A DNA stretch of 64,000 nucleotides from Tetracladium setigerum (lineage: Eukaryota > Ascomycota > Leotiomycetes > Helotiales): positions 248,001 to 312,000 of the forward strand of contig PZJY01000007.1 of assembly GCA_031472005.1 (NCBI GenBank), written 5' to 3'. The position numbers and the translations under genes are program-made. The notes under the pieces were generated by a model, which searched no databases, was not told the DNA's origin, and worked only from the letters and a program-made list of their open reading frames with translations. Each line of letters opens with the position of its first letter. Within the stretch, counting starts at the first letter, position 1. Shown here one piece after another: positions 1-12,138 of this stretch.

Positions 1-542
1 ATTACTTGCTCGCATATTGTCAACTTCGATGCGAAGTAAGCCGAGAGATGAAAACCGTCTAAGTTGAATCTGTAATAATCACGAGCTATCAATAGCCCTC
101 AAATTAAATATCGTGAAGAAGGTCATAGCTTTTTGCTGCTACCTCGGCTCACTCCTTATAATATTGACATTCGTTTAGCGGAATGAAACTGGAATTGGAT
201 TTCCCTGTGTGATGCTTACAACATTTTTGCAGATTAATGTGATGGAGAGGAAGGTAGGTAGGTAGGTAATTAGGTGCATTGGTTAGGGTTTGATGCAAGG
301 ATGACGGGAAGTGGTTGCAAAAGTTTTATTATCGGTCTTCCTTTATAAGAACCGTCCGAGTTTGACGGAAAGAACTCGGAAGGAAAACTAGTTAATAGAG
401 GAGAGAAAGATAAGGTAACTTTCAGATAGAAACCCAAACGGTTTTCTCCGATATCTATTTACAATGATCCAACAAGCACCAACTGTCCTCTCTCCCGACG
501 ACGTTGTATAGTCAATCCAACTTCCAAATCAGCAACTTCTTC
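1..542. other. Intergenic, no gene seen
   Basis: No coding region is supported here. A short GGTA microsatellite lies near 251-268. The stretch contains the presumed 3' flank of the minus-strand gene that ends at 543. Confidence 0.6.
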
Positions 543-1514
543 TCACCAAGAGGGATTCAATAGAACCCCTTTTCCAGGGGTGTCGTGGAAGATAGACTCC
601 ATCTGACCACGAGGAAACGCAGCGACATCCAGAGACGGCAAAGCTTTCAAGTTTGTCCTTATTCTCAAGCCCTGGTCAAACTTCAACAACTTCGCCTTTC
701 CAGCCTCCAACTTAAAGAAGATCATCCCATGGACAGCAACTCTATAGTACCTCCCCAAACATATGATCGAAATATGCTCATCAAACCCGGAGAAACAAAC
801 CACATAATTCCTAATGGGTTGTCCTCCACCCGCCTCGGCGATCTTGCTCTTCGCATACGCAGAAGTGGCCCTGTAGAACTTCTGATACTTGTTCCACAGG
901 TTTCGATTGAACAGAATCATGGCCTTGCACCACATGATGACCGCGAGCCATCGCTGAATTCCGTATCCATCGTAGTTCATCGCATCGATGCTCTCTCTAA
1001 TTCGACGATGCTCGGTCTCGGTAAGGGGCCTGGCAGGGTGGGATCCTTGGTCGCCTGACTTATCTTGGGGACACAGGTACCACCAGCGGGGGTCGTGCTC
1101 GAGCGTGAAATGTTGGAGGCCTTCTGAGGGGTAACTGGCGCGGGTGAGATAGGGGTGTGGTTTATACTTGAAGTTGACGTATTGTGGAGGACGAGGTTGA
1201 GAGAGTGCGAGCTGCGACTGTGGAGTAGAGTAGCTGTTAGCATTGTGTAGATTGATTGTATGCTGCTGGCAGAGTGTTTGAAGAAGTGTAAATACCATAT
1301 TTGCAGCAAGGCCGTCAATATCGAGGCCTTTGCCACCTTTCTCTTTCTTCTTAGATGCTTGAGCCATAATTGTCTGCATGATCGTTCGTTGAACCGAAAC
1401 CACTAGAGCCTGAGACCATTCTTTCATATTCATAGCCAACTTCTTGGTTTGCGCTAAGGTTTTGCTGAGTCCTTTCTCTGGAGCACCGACCGGTATCTCT
1501 TGTGTGGCAGCCAT
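543..1514 (-). CDS. Hypothetical protein, 323 aa, single exon
   Basis: An uninterrupted 323-residue reading frame runs on the minus strand from ATG 1514 to the stop at 543. I do not recognise the family. The N-terminal 60 residues are rich in Lys, Gln and Ala and end in a basic run (KKKEKGGKG). The centre is rich in aromatic residues (DPRWWYLCP, then RWLAVIMWCKAMILFNRNLWNKY, which is hydrophobic enough for an amphipathic or membrane-associated helix). No signal peptide is visible. The smaller plus-strand ORFs over the same stretch lack protein-like composition and are treated as shadows. A real gene is supported by ORF length and composition only; the function is unknown. Confidence 0.6.
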   Translation of the reverse strand: MAATQEIPVGAPEKGLSKTLAQTKKLAMNMKEWSQALVVSVQRTIMQTIMAQASKKKEKGGKGLDIDGLAANMVFTLLQTLCQQHTINLHNANSYSTPQSQLALSQPRPPQYVNFKYKPHPYLTRASYPSEGLQHFTLEHDPRWWYLCPQDKSGDQGSHPARPLTETEHRRIRESIDAMNYDGYGIQRWLAVIMWCKAMILFNRNLWNKYQKFYRATSAYAKSKIAEAGGGQPIRNYVVCFSGFDEHISIICLGRYYRVAVHGMIFFKLEAGKAKLLKFDQGLRIRTNLKALPSLDVAAFPRGQMESIFHDTPGKGVLLNPSW

Positions 1515-2541
1515 CTTGGAATGGTCTTCTTAGTGTGGTTGGTCAATTTTGTATCTTTGGAAATTCTTCGATCTTTTGAACACAAGAGCAATGTCAGCTC
1601 TCAAGTTGGCTCATTGGCTCGTAAAACCAAATTGAAGAAGTGCTCGAGGATTGAAGATGTACGGCAAGTAGTAAAACGCGTGTCTTGTTTGTTTTGCGTT
1701 GAACCTGAGAGAGCGGTGCCATTTCATATCCAGAAATAAGTGGGGCGCTTTTCCTGACTAGTCCTCACCAAAACAATGAAATCTCTTTTGTAAACATATC
1801 CAAGGAATGTAAATTAGATATAGTGTTTATAGCGATAAAAGAGAGTCGAGCTGGTATTTGTTAACAAGATATCTTGGCGCCATTACTTTCCTAACTTCGT
1901 TCCGGACTCCCCGTCGAGCTTGACTTTTACAAATTTCGCTAACAATAGCCGAAGGCTAATTTTTTTGCAAGAGCTAGCGGACAAAGTCGGAATATGATGC
2001 TATTCAATAGTGCTTTCACACTCTGCTCTCAACATGATTGTCGGTAAAGAGTTGATGGCGTATTTCACAAACTTCACCTCTGGAGAGGATTCTATCCCTA
2101 AGCTCACTCGTTCCCAAAGTTGAGTCTGTACTATTGTAGTCACGACTTATTGTTTGTGATAATCTAGTCGCAATTGGCACCAGCATGTCTGAAGGATAAT
2201 CGTACAAATAAGGGTATCCTACCTAGCCGAGCCTTGCACGTGACCTTTGTTGTGTTTACAAGTGCAAAGTTCATATTAACCGTAGGCAACAAGGCTTTCC
2301 ATACATACGACTTAAGCATTATGTAGTCTTGGTTCTTTGTATTCTAAGGCTGTGATATCTTGTTGTTCCACTCAAACGCAGCCTCGAAGTCTGCCATTCA
2401 AGGACAAGGCAGCACAGCCTCTTTCTCTCGAACGATGCGTGGTGGTATATGTAGAGGCCTTTTAACTGGCAGCAATGGTCAAAATGTTTTTGAAGTAAAC
2501 AATTTTGAAGAGAAGGGTGCAAGATAGTCACCAGTATCAGA
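1515..2541. other. Intergenic, no gene seen
   Basis: Roughly 1 kb between a minus-strand and a plus-strand gene, so it probably holds two divergent promoters. I see only short ORFs with no recognisable content. Confidence 0.55.
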
Positions 2542-3493
2542 ATGGCAAACTTTTCCGATCTCCCATACGAAATCCGCACAAAGATATTCCGGCTCTCCCT
2601 GCCAGGCCCCAGGCTCCTACACATTATCCAATCAAGCACTCCACCCAAACAAAAAACAAAGATAAAGACAAAAATCGCAAACCTCTTCCAAATAGAACCC
2701 ATCAACCCAGGATTTTGGTCAGAGTTTACAGTCAGTCCCGCATCCTACGGTGGAACCAAGCACCCCACAATCCTCTCCATCAACCGAGAGTCCCGCCAAG
2801 AAGCCCTGCGGTTTCTCACCCGACACCTCAATGTATACTGGAACATGGAAATCGACTTTCCTTATTTCGAAATCGATGATACTCGCGACAAGCGGGCAAT
2901 GCTGATGACCCATGTGTTCAAAGCAGGGTTGTTGGCTCCTTTCCAGAATATTGCGATCGATAACTTGATGTGGGGTTGGCCGCAAAGTACCACGTCGATG
3001 GAATTTCGTTGCATGCATGGAAGGGATTTCGTTGGGCTTGTTGGACCGTGAGTTGTGTATTTTATATTAGTTGTGGTTGGGTAGAGGTGATCATGGATGT
3101 GAGCTGATTGCATATAGGATTCCCATTATGAATGCTGCGATGCCAGATCTAAAGGAGCTGGTAGTGACATACACGATGCACACTCTTCAAGCAGACGTCG
3201 TTGTCCCTTTTCAGGCATGGAGACTAGGTCCTCTCAACGAAGAAGTCGCTTTAACTCCCGATTTCGAGGACGAACTGAGTCGTTTGCAAGTGAAGCACTC
3301 CATAAGCCTTCGGGGATTCATGGAGAGAAATCCAGCGTCGCTGAATTGGCAGGACAGGCTTTATTTAAGGGTCAATGAAGGGGTGAAAGTTTCGCTCATG
3401 GGAATACATGGAAGAGAACGAGAATTTTTCCCGCCCGGAAAGCCTTTAAGACACCCTCCCTTGCCTTCGAATTATTACGATTGGTTTGGTTAA
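2542..3493 (+). CDS. 2EXR domain protein
   Basis: Two exons: 2542-3047 and 3118-3493, joined by a 70-nt intron (GTGAGT ... ATAG, phase 2), giving 293 aa. The N-terminus has the hallmark of the fungal 2EXR family: a short F-box-like start (FSDLPYEIRTKIFRLSLPGP) followed about 60 residues later by the INRESRQEALRF helix that such proteins share. The family is expanded in filamentous ascomycetes and its biochemical role is unknown. The second exon is acidic and basic mixed and ends in PLPSNYYDWFG. The splice choice is supported because it joins two open frames without a stop. No functional partner is apparent nearby. Confidence 0.8.
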
Positions 3494-4168
3494 AGATTGG
3501 TTTTACTATATCTTTTGACAGAATTGTAGACTCACGAGCTTTTGCAGCTGGGATGATTTGTCTTTGAAGAAATTGAGTTTGTAAAATCCTAAGAGTAGCA
3601 AACTCTCACTGAGATTTTAGAGTAATTGTGCATTTCCAGAGATTGTTGCTTGCGAATAACATGGGAGGATATCTAGTGTTGATGATTCTCACGTGATAGT
3701 CGTTTTCACTCCCACACGTCTCTTCTAATAGGCGCGCATCTCAGCCACGTTACTTCATTTTGACCTAGGTATCTTACAGTCCTTCTTTTCTGCTTCACTA
3801 AATAATTTTCCAGAACATTTACCATGTCCGGATATTTCCCTCGGTGGTCGGGACAATTGGACGATTTTTGCCCTTCCCCGCACGTCATTGGCATGATTGG
3901 GTGGATCTTCTACTATTTATCCAAATGAAAGACATACCACAACAAGCTTACTCCATGTATACCAGGGATTTGGAGATGCATAGCTCGTGTTGATCTCTTC
4001 CTCGCGCAATTGAATGTGCCGAGCTATTTCTTTGAGTTTGTGGGGTACGGGGGTGGACCAAGGGAAGCTTGGTGAATCTAATTTGAGTCCTTTTAAATAT
4101 AAATGACTTGGGAGCGGTATGGTCATTCAGAGTATCGATTGTGTTCATTTCTATTCACAGTTCTGAAA
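3494..4168. other. Intergenic, presumed promoter of GH35 gene
   Basis: No gene is supported. It contains a CACGTGA motif near 3691 and AT-rich DNA ahead of the secreted beta-galactosidase start at 4169. Nothing else is visible. Confidence 0.5.
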
Positions 4169-7100
4169 ATGAGGCTCTCAAAAATTCTTTTGACGGTTTC
4201 GTCGTTCATTTGGGCGGCGGCTGCGACTGACAACGGCCTCCAGACTGTGGTGACTTGGGATAAATATAGTCTTCTCGTCAATGACAGTAGAGTTTTCATA
4301 CTGTATGTATAATTCTCCGTAATTGAGTGGCAACATAACTGATAGAACACAAGATCAGGAGAATTTCATTACCAGAGGTTGCCGGTGCCCGAGTTGTGGC
4401 TTGTAAGCAAACCCCTTTCAATTCATACGCTGTCGTTAACACAAAATAGGATATTTTTCAAAAGTACAAAGCCAATGGCTTTAATACAGTTAGGTAGGCG
4501 TCACTTTAAGCTCTGATTTGCTTCGATTAACACAATCAGCATTTACTTCTTCTGGTCCTACCATTCAGCGTCGAAGGACAACTTTGACTTCAAGACCGGA
4601 GGAAAGGATATCCAAAAGTTATTTGACTATGCAAAGCAAGTTGGTCTCTACATAATCACTCGAGCAGGCCCTTATAACAATGCCGAAACGAGCGGTGGAG
4701 GATTCGCTCTCTGGGGTGCCGATGGTACATTGGGTGCGTTGAGATCAGATGACGAAAGGTACCATCAAGCTTGGCTTCCATGGGTTGCGGCAGTTGGTGA
4801 GATTATTGAGAGGAATCAAATTACTCATGGGGGTGTGAGTAAATCGCGTGTTCTCGAAGATATATACTAATGCTGTTGAACAGCCTGTTATTCTCAACCA
4901 ACATGAGAATGAACTCACCCAAGGACGTCACGAACCCGACTACTTCCTGGTGAAATACATGAAGCAAATCAAGGCTGCGTATCTTGCTGCTGGAATTACT
5001 GTACCATCGACACACAATGAAAAGGGATTCCGAGGCCAATCTTGGAGTACCGACTATCAAGATGTTGGAGGCGCAGTTAACATCTATGGTCTTGACAGCT
5101 ATGCTGGTGGACGTGAGTTTTTCTAACTTCCCAATTTCTGCGAGACGAGCCATTGACCCAAGAATTTAGTCGTATGCGCACAACCCAATGCGGGCTTTAT
5201 TGCCCCAAGAACTTACTACCAGTGGTTTCAAGCATACTCCTTTACCCAACCCTCGTTCAGCCCTGAATTCCGTGGAGGCTGGTTCTCGCCATGGGGTGAT
5301 GCAACGACCTATGATGACTGCAGCTCTGAGCTTGATCCGTCCTTTCCAGATGTGTTTTACAAAAACACTATTGGACAGCGATTGACAATGAAGAATATTT
5401 ACATGACTTATGGTGGGACAAATTGGGGACAATGTAAGCCAAGATTAATTTCATTTCCAGGTATCGAGTAATTGCTAATATTTTCCAGCTGCTGCACCAG
5501 TTGTGTATACATCTTATGACTATTCGGCTGCGTTAAGAGAAACGAGACAAATTCGAGACAAGATGTCGCAGGTAAAATTGATTGGCTTATTTACTCGAGT
5601 TTCAAAGGATCTGGTAAAGACAGCAATGATTGGAAATGGAACAAATTATGCTGTACGTCAAATATCGCACAAATTATCTTTTCTCGCGAGTCAAAAGCAG
5701 CTAATCACACATATAGACCGACTCTTCCGAGATCTTTACCTGGGAAATCCGAAATCCCGACACGAATACTGGATTTTATGTTGTCCAGGCAAACGACACA
5801 AGCGCTCGCGGTTCATTTACCTTTTCAGCAACGCTGAACACTTCGGCCGGGCCCGTCACGGTACCGAATGTAAACTTGCAGAACCGACAAAGCAAGATCT
5901 TGGTCACAAATTATAAGTTTGGCAATTCTGAGCTGGTCTATTCCACTGCTGAAATTCTTACGTATGGTGTATTCGGAAAGACGGAGGTGATGGTCTTCTA
6001 TGCGAAAGAGGGTCAAGTCAGCCAGTTTGCATTGAAAGGAATTACCACGACTTCGAGAGTTGCTGGAAGCTCACCTACCACGACGAAGAGCGGCGACGGT
6101 GTCACAACCATAACTTACACGCAGCGCGCTGGAAGGACTATCTTGAAAACTAAGGATGGGGTCATCATTTACCTCCTGGAGCAAAAGGCTGCTTGGAAAT
6201 TTTGGGCACCAACAACCACCCAGAACCCTGATGTGACAGCTTCGGACCAGATCTTTGTCTTTGGCTCTTACCTCGTCAGAACTGCCTCTGTCGACAAGAA
6301 CACCATCACTATCAGTGGAGACAATGATGTTGGAACAACAATCGAGGTTTACGCAGGTAATCCTAAGGTCGACACCATCGTCTGGAACGGAATACGCATC
6401 AAGGGATCGAAGACCTCTTGGGGTTCTGTGACCGCCACGATTCCCGGAGCCGAAAAACGAAAGATCAATCTTCCTGTACTCGACAACTGGCTTTCCAAAG
6501 ACTCGCTGCCAGAAGTAGCCCCTGAGTATGACGATTCGAAATGGGTGGTTTGCAACAAGACCACCACCTTAAATCCCGTCAAATCCCTGACGCTCCCCAT
6601 TCTATTTTCCAGCGAGTACGGCTTCCACGTCGGCGTCAAAATCTATCGTGGATATTTCGATGGCAATAATTTTTCGGCTGTCAATTTGACCTGCTCGGGC
6701 GGAACGGCTTTTGGGTGGTCAGCTTGGCTTAATGGCGTGTTCATTGGTGGTAACATCGGCTCTGCCGCAGATTCTGTCACAACGGGAGTCCTTCCTCTCA
6801 CGGCTTCTGCTCTCAAAAGCGGCAAGAATGTCATCACAGTCGTGACAGACTATCAAGGTCATGACCAAACCTCACTCGCAAGAGGTCTGTACAACCCGCG
6901 TGGAATACTCGGAGCATCACTCATTTCTTCGTCCAATTCCACCACCACTGGGACGGGCTTCACAACCTGGAAAGTACAAGGAAACGCGGGTGGAGAAAAG
7001 AATATCGACCCGGTTCGCGGTCCCATGAACGAAGGAGGTCTCTCTGGTGAACGTCTGGGCTGGCATCTTCCTGGCTTCAAGCCGGACTCCTCATTCACGT

Positions 7101-7501
7101 CCTCCTCCCCTCAAATTGGCATCAAGAAGGCAGGAGTTCAATGGTACCTCACTGATTTCACCCTCAACATCGATGCTGACCTTGATGTACCACTTGGAAT
7201 CGAGTTCTCGGCGCCAAAAACTACCAAGGCGAGAGTGATGCTCTTTGTTAATGGGTACCAGTACGGAAAGTTTATTCCTTACATTGGACCACAAACAAAA
7301 TTCGTGATTCCGCCAGGAGTGGTAAATAACAAGGGCACAAATCGCCTTGCGATCAGTGTTTGGGCTGTGGATGGTGAGGGAGCAGCTATTGAAGGGGTGA
7401 GGTTGTTTAGTTATGGGCAGTACCAGAGTGAGTTTGGATTTGCGAAGGTGTCGGAGGGACTACAGCCACAGTGGACGAAAGAGAGGTTAGAATACGCATA
7501 G
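4169..7501 (+). CDS. Secreted GH35 beta-galactosidase
   Basis: Eight exons: 4169-4302, 4354-4402, 4450-4493, 4540-4834, 4884-5112, 5170-5433, 5489-5652, 5717-7501. They join to 987 aa, the usual size of fungal family-35 beta-galactosidases. The N-terminus is a signal peptide (MRLSKILLTVSSFIWAAAA). The catalytic TIM barrel follows: SGEFHYQRLPVPELW, then NQHENE with the general acid/base Glu, then PEFRGGW with the likely nucleophile Glu, then GGTNWG and TSYDYSAALRE. The last exon supplies the beta-sandwich domains typical of the family. The enzyme is expected to release terminal beta-galactose from plant or fungal polymers outside the cell. All introns are 45-60 nt with normal GT/AG ends. Confidence 0.93.
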
Positions 7502-9761
7502 TGTACACCAAAAGATACACTGCATCGAAATAAAAGATAGCATCTCATTGTATCCAATCAGATAAGTTTCAGTGCGTTGTAACTTCCAATGCCCCAAGAA
7601 GACGAAACATTAGTATCTGAATTCGGATAGAGACTCCTCATTTGCCCTCACTCAGCTATTCATTCCCTGAAAAGATTACATCCCTCCTCTATGAATGAAT
7701 CAAACCAAATTTCAAATAGTGTAGGTGTGCTCACTAACATTTACGTTTTTTAAACAGTCCAAGGAGAGCTAGTGGCACACAGCCATTTTTGTAGACCATT
7801 TTTCAAGAACGTTTTCCTTCCCACGATGCTTCTGATATCACGAAATTGTAGTATAAGAGAGCTCGTCAAATATCGGGCTGACCAAGAGGTAAGCTCTCTT
7901 TTGTTCAATTCTCCCTATGTATATAAGGCAGTGGGAGGTCCTGGCTATATACTGCCCCGATGTGGTGTGGTCAGGCGAGGGCGGTGGCCAGCTGCAGTAT
8001 CACTCCGGTACACTGGCTTCTCAACAAAGAGACCTGTCAGATTCCCAACGTATGCTGGATGTCAATAATTTCATGTATCGAAAAAGCATATGGGAAAAAC
8101 AAATCCCATCTGTGAAGCCTCCTAAGCTTGATACTTAAACTTCTAATGTGATTTGGAAAGTTTCTTTGTCGAGATCCTCCCCTAGATGGAAAGTGTTCAT
8201 TCTGTTCACCAACACAAATGCCCCGACTAACAATGTGAATTATCACAAGTTTATTTCATACTGCGCATACTTATTATTTGATAATTCTGACGGAAAATTG
8301 CTTTATTAGGCAATCGCTGTTGCTGTACATGGCATTTGAGTGGGAGACACAAGCAGCAAATAGAAAGACAGCAAGGTACGAGTAAGTTGGCATGGCAAGT
8401 CTTACTGTTGTCAGGCGAAGCTTCTTCTTCCAACTGCTTCAAGTTAAATTATTATCAGGGTGCCATGATATAGCGAAGTGCATGCATGCATGGAATTATT
8501 TGTGGTGAATTGGTTATACTCAGCCCTAACTGTTGGCTGACAGATTAGTGGTTGGTTCGGAAGCGACAACCCGTTCTGATTTTAGGTTGGAAGTGCATTA
8601 AGCATTCAAAATAAGCATTCAGCTCCAAGGCTTACCGACGAATAAATTCTGTTCCAACAACAACTCTTTGGATTGCTTATGGAAAGAAGTTGTCAATTTG
8701 ACAAGAGTACGAGGCAGCTCTAGCCATAAGCGCCAAGTAATTAGAGGACCTTTTGCATGTACTTCAGCCGCACCTCATTGAGTCGTGCGATCTCAACACA
8801 GGGTCCGCCTACCACTCAATTTTCTCGAAATGTGAAACGTCGTAAAAGAGTGCCATTTATCGCATGCCACATCCTGGACGCAGTACAGAGACTAAGCGAG
8901 GTCGCCAGATATGGTCAACGTCGAGTTGTCGATCAGCCACCGTTAGTCTAGACCGGGAAGACTGAACTAGGTTGTACAACTCATTCCCTTCGTTTTTTTC
9001 TTAGCAAGAAGAAATACAGGGCCATATGATTTCCTGTGTGAGTCCTGATTCGTTGGTGACTATTGTTCAAAAAAGCAACCACGGGACCCGCTGTGGTCTG
9101 GACCTAGCCCCAATGAACTCTTTCAGTGCTAAACAGGTGATCGCGGCTCAGCCAGATGGAATATACATTCGACAAAACAATACTGTGTTTTGATTTGAAA
9201 CTTTAATGAAATTGGAATATTTCCTATCACGGTAATCATCTCTGGTAGGGCTGGCTGAAGTCTGACTTATCTCGCCAAATTTTCGATAGAGCATGCCTGA
9301 GATTTTGCACATAGTCATGGATTTAACTGCAATCCACTCATGCAACGGATCTCTCATATATTGGGTATCTGTACGATTCGCATGGTGAAAGCCCAAAAAA
9401 TTAAAGAAATCCATGTCAACAACTTTTGATATTCTAAATTTGTCAGTGCCGCTTTCTGAGCCAGCCCGATTCGGTTAGCTTTCGCCCCCTCTGACAGTTA
9501 AACGCCATGAGCAGCAGTTACCTGCGTAAGACGAGATACCATGCTGTTGAAAATAAGCTCTATCACAAGCCATGATTGCGGTACAATATTGTTGGGGGCC
9601 GTTTAGGATTTGAGGATTTAGACTTTATAAAAGATTTCGATTTCCCAATTCAAAGGATCTTTTAACATCAAGCAATCCACGCCCAACTCCTCGAAGCCCC
9701 TTCCTTTCTTTCTCTGAAGGAAAACCCTCCTTGACGAATCGAAAAAGAACCATCTTTCAAA
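7502..9761. other. 2.3-kb intergenic stretch, no gene seen
   Basis: Only short ORFs without recognisable content or codon structure. It separates two plus-strand genes; the last few hundred bases should hold the promoter of the LtrA-family gene. Confidence 0.5.
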
Positions 9762-12138
9762 ATGGGTCACGAAGAGCATCATGAGGCTCATGCCAAGAAG
9801 AACATCGCTTTTCTTGAAAGCCCCTTGGTTCACGAACTAGAAGTCCGTTCCAGGGCATCTTCTCCTTCGAATCATCATGGGGACGGCGAATATGACCCTG
9901 AGGCTACGCACTCTCAGCAGGTCGATCATGGAAGACAGAACATGGTGCCTCACTTCAAGCATGTAAGCAAAACTCCTCAGGACACTTTCCAAACATTTGA
10001 CTAACTTTGATAATTCAACTATCTAGCACGAAGAAGCCACTACTATCGAGGTACATAATACACACCATATAATTTCTCTTTCGCTCAAAGAGCTAATAAT
10101 AAACAGCTCTTCTACGATCTCTTCTTCGTTGCCAATCTCACGACATTCACCAGTATTCATGAAATCAATGAGAGGCGTTCTTTGAGCTCATATGCTGGTT
10201 TCTTTTGGTAAGATGAGGTTTCCGCGTGGTGAAGTCGTAGGTTGTTTTACTGTACAACTCTGACGTGCTGCAGCCTTCTCTGGTTCACCTGGTGCCAAGT
10301 TGGTCTTTTCGACATCCGTTATGTAACAGACAGCATTTTTGGTAAGTATCCCATATAAGACACTCGTACTGAAACTGACAATAGTTAGAAAGAATTGCAA
10401 AGGCTTGTCAATTTGGAGTGATGGTTGGATTTGCAGGTATGGCTCTTCTCGTGCTCACTCCCGCACAACTGACACCCATACAGTCGTCGGACCGAATTTC
10501 GATCCAGCAAGTCAGAAGCAGACTACTTTCAAGTCGCTTTGTAAGATTTCTTCACATGAATCTATCTGCATATTCCCATAAGCTGACCTTATTTCACTCC
10601 AGCCATCATTCTCGCGGTTTCTCGCTTGGTTCTTGCTGGACAGTATGTTACCATCATGTGGCACGTCAAAAACTACAAGAAATCAAAGACACCACTCACA
10701 ATCATCGCAATCACATACTTTGTTGCAGGTATCATCTATATTGGCATCGCGTTGTAAGTTACCCTTCAATCTATTGGTATCTCATCTCTGACAGGTTGGA
10801 TGAATCAACAGCACATTTCCCAAGAAGGGCAATACGAACAGCTATTTGGCGTGGTATGTGATTGCTGTTGCAGAAACCTGTATCAACATTGCTGTGTCGT
10901 CGAATTGGAAGGTTGCCAGCTTCAAGGGAACACACCTAGTCCAGAGGTTCAGTCTCCTCACTTTGATTATTTGTAAGCTCTTACCATCTCGACAGCTTGG
11001 GGTTTGATGAATGAAACTAACTTGTATCAAAGTGGGAGAAGGTATCATCGTCATCTGCAAGGCCATTTCTAAGGTTCGTCTCTTCTGTTTCGTTTTATTT
11101 TACGTACTGATTGTAGTAGCTCACCAAAAATCAAAATGCCTGGTCGCCTGCTACCATTGGCACAATCACTGCAGCTGTTACAATCATCGTAAGTAAATTA
11201 TTTCCCCTGCATATAGCCCCTTTTATTTCTACATTGTCTAATTCCAAGAACAGTATATACTCTACATGCTCTACTTCGACTGGTATTCACACAAACATTT
11301 CGGTTCCATCCGCCAGCAGATCTGGGCATTCCTCCACTTCCCATTCCATCTCGCCCTTGTCCTCTTCATGGAAGGCACGGCCCAACTTATCATCTGGCAA
11401 AAATTGATTGAGATCGGCGATATCTTGATGGCAGAATTCGCAACACATCTACAACATTTTGATTTTGCAAATCCAACCACCTCGGTGGTGGACCTTGCCA
11501 CCGCCCTCAACGCGACCATCGAGAGTTTTATCACCGCATATCCCCCAATCTACTCCAAGACATATTACGCCTTTGATGACATCCTAGCGAACAGTCTCAA
11601 TGTTACTACTGGCGATGAGGCAGGGGCGCTGTCGTACAGATTGACTGAGATTACCATCAATTCTCTTTTCACCACCTACGGCATTTATGCACCTTACGAC
11701 AAGAACTCAACAGAGGAGGTAGATGTTTCAGTTGAGCTCGATAAACAAAATGATGTTATTCTTCTTGTGGTACGTATTCTCTTCATCGTCTTGTCCGCGA
11801 AATACCATTCCTCTGCAAAGCTAATGTAGAAATGTTTCTTCCAGTTCGATTACTTCCTCATCACAGCGGGTCTCACACTACTTATCATGAACGTTCTCTA
11901 CTACCTGAGTATATCGCACGCCACCAATGGTAAGATGACGAAATCTAATACTATACGCCTGGCTTCTACATCGGTTATTGGAGTCGCTCTTTGCCTCCTT
12001 CCACTCACCTCCTTGCACCCGACTATTGGTATCAATTTTGCTGTCAGCCCTTGGATTATTCCGACTGCTACGATTGCTTTGCTATTGGTCTTGATCGTTA
12101 CACACGTCCACCGTCCGAGTCGCCCTGTTAAAGCATGA
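9762..12138 (+). CDS. LtrA-family multi-pass membrane protein
   Basis: Twelve exons can be traced: 9762-9962, 10027-10050, 10107-10207, 10274-10341, 10389-10436, 10484-10540, 10603-10753, 10812-10972, 11033-11073, 11120-11188, 11254-11769, 11845-12138. They join in frame to 576 aa. The family signature is plain: LFYDLFFVANLTTF, then WFTWCQVGLFDIRYVTDSIFER, as in the bacterial 'low temperature requirement A' family and its many fungal homologues. About nine to eleven hydrophobic helices follow, including the last three in the final exons. The soluble N-terminus is His-rich (MGHEEHHEAHAKK). The function of fungal members is unknown; transport or membrane sensing is only a guess. One donor (GTTCGT at 11074) is atypical but keeps the frame. 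Confidence 0.88.

Noticed and set aside
585..1058. 157-aa plus-strand ORF
   Set aside because: Antisense to the 323-aa unknown gene and without protein-like pattern. If that gene proved false, this ORF could be reconsidered.
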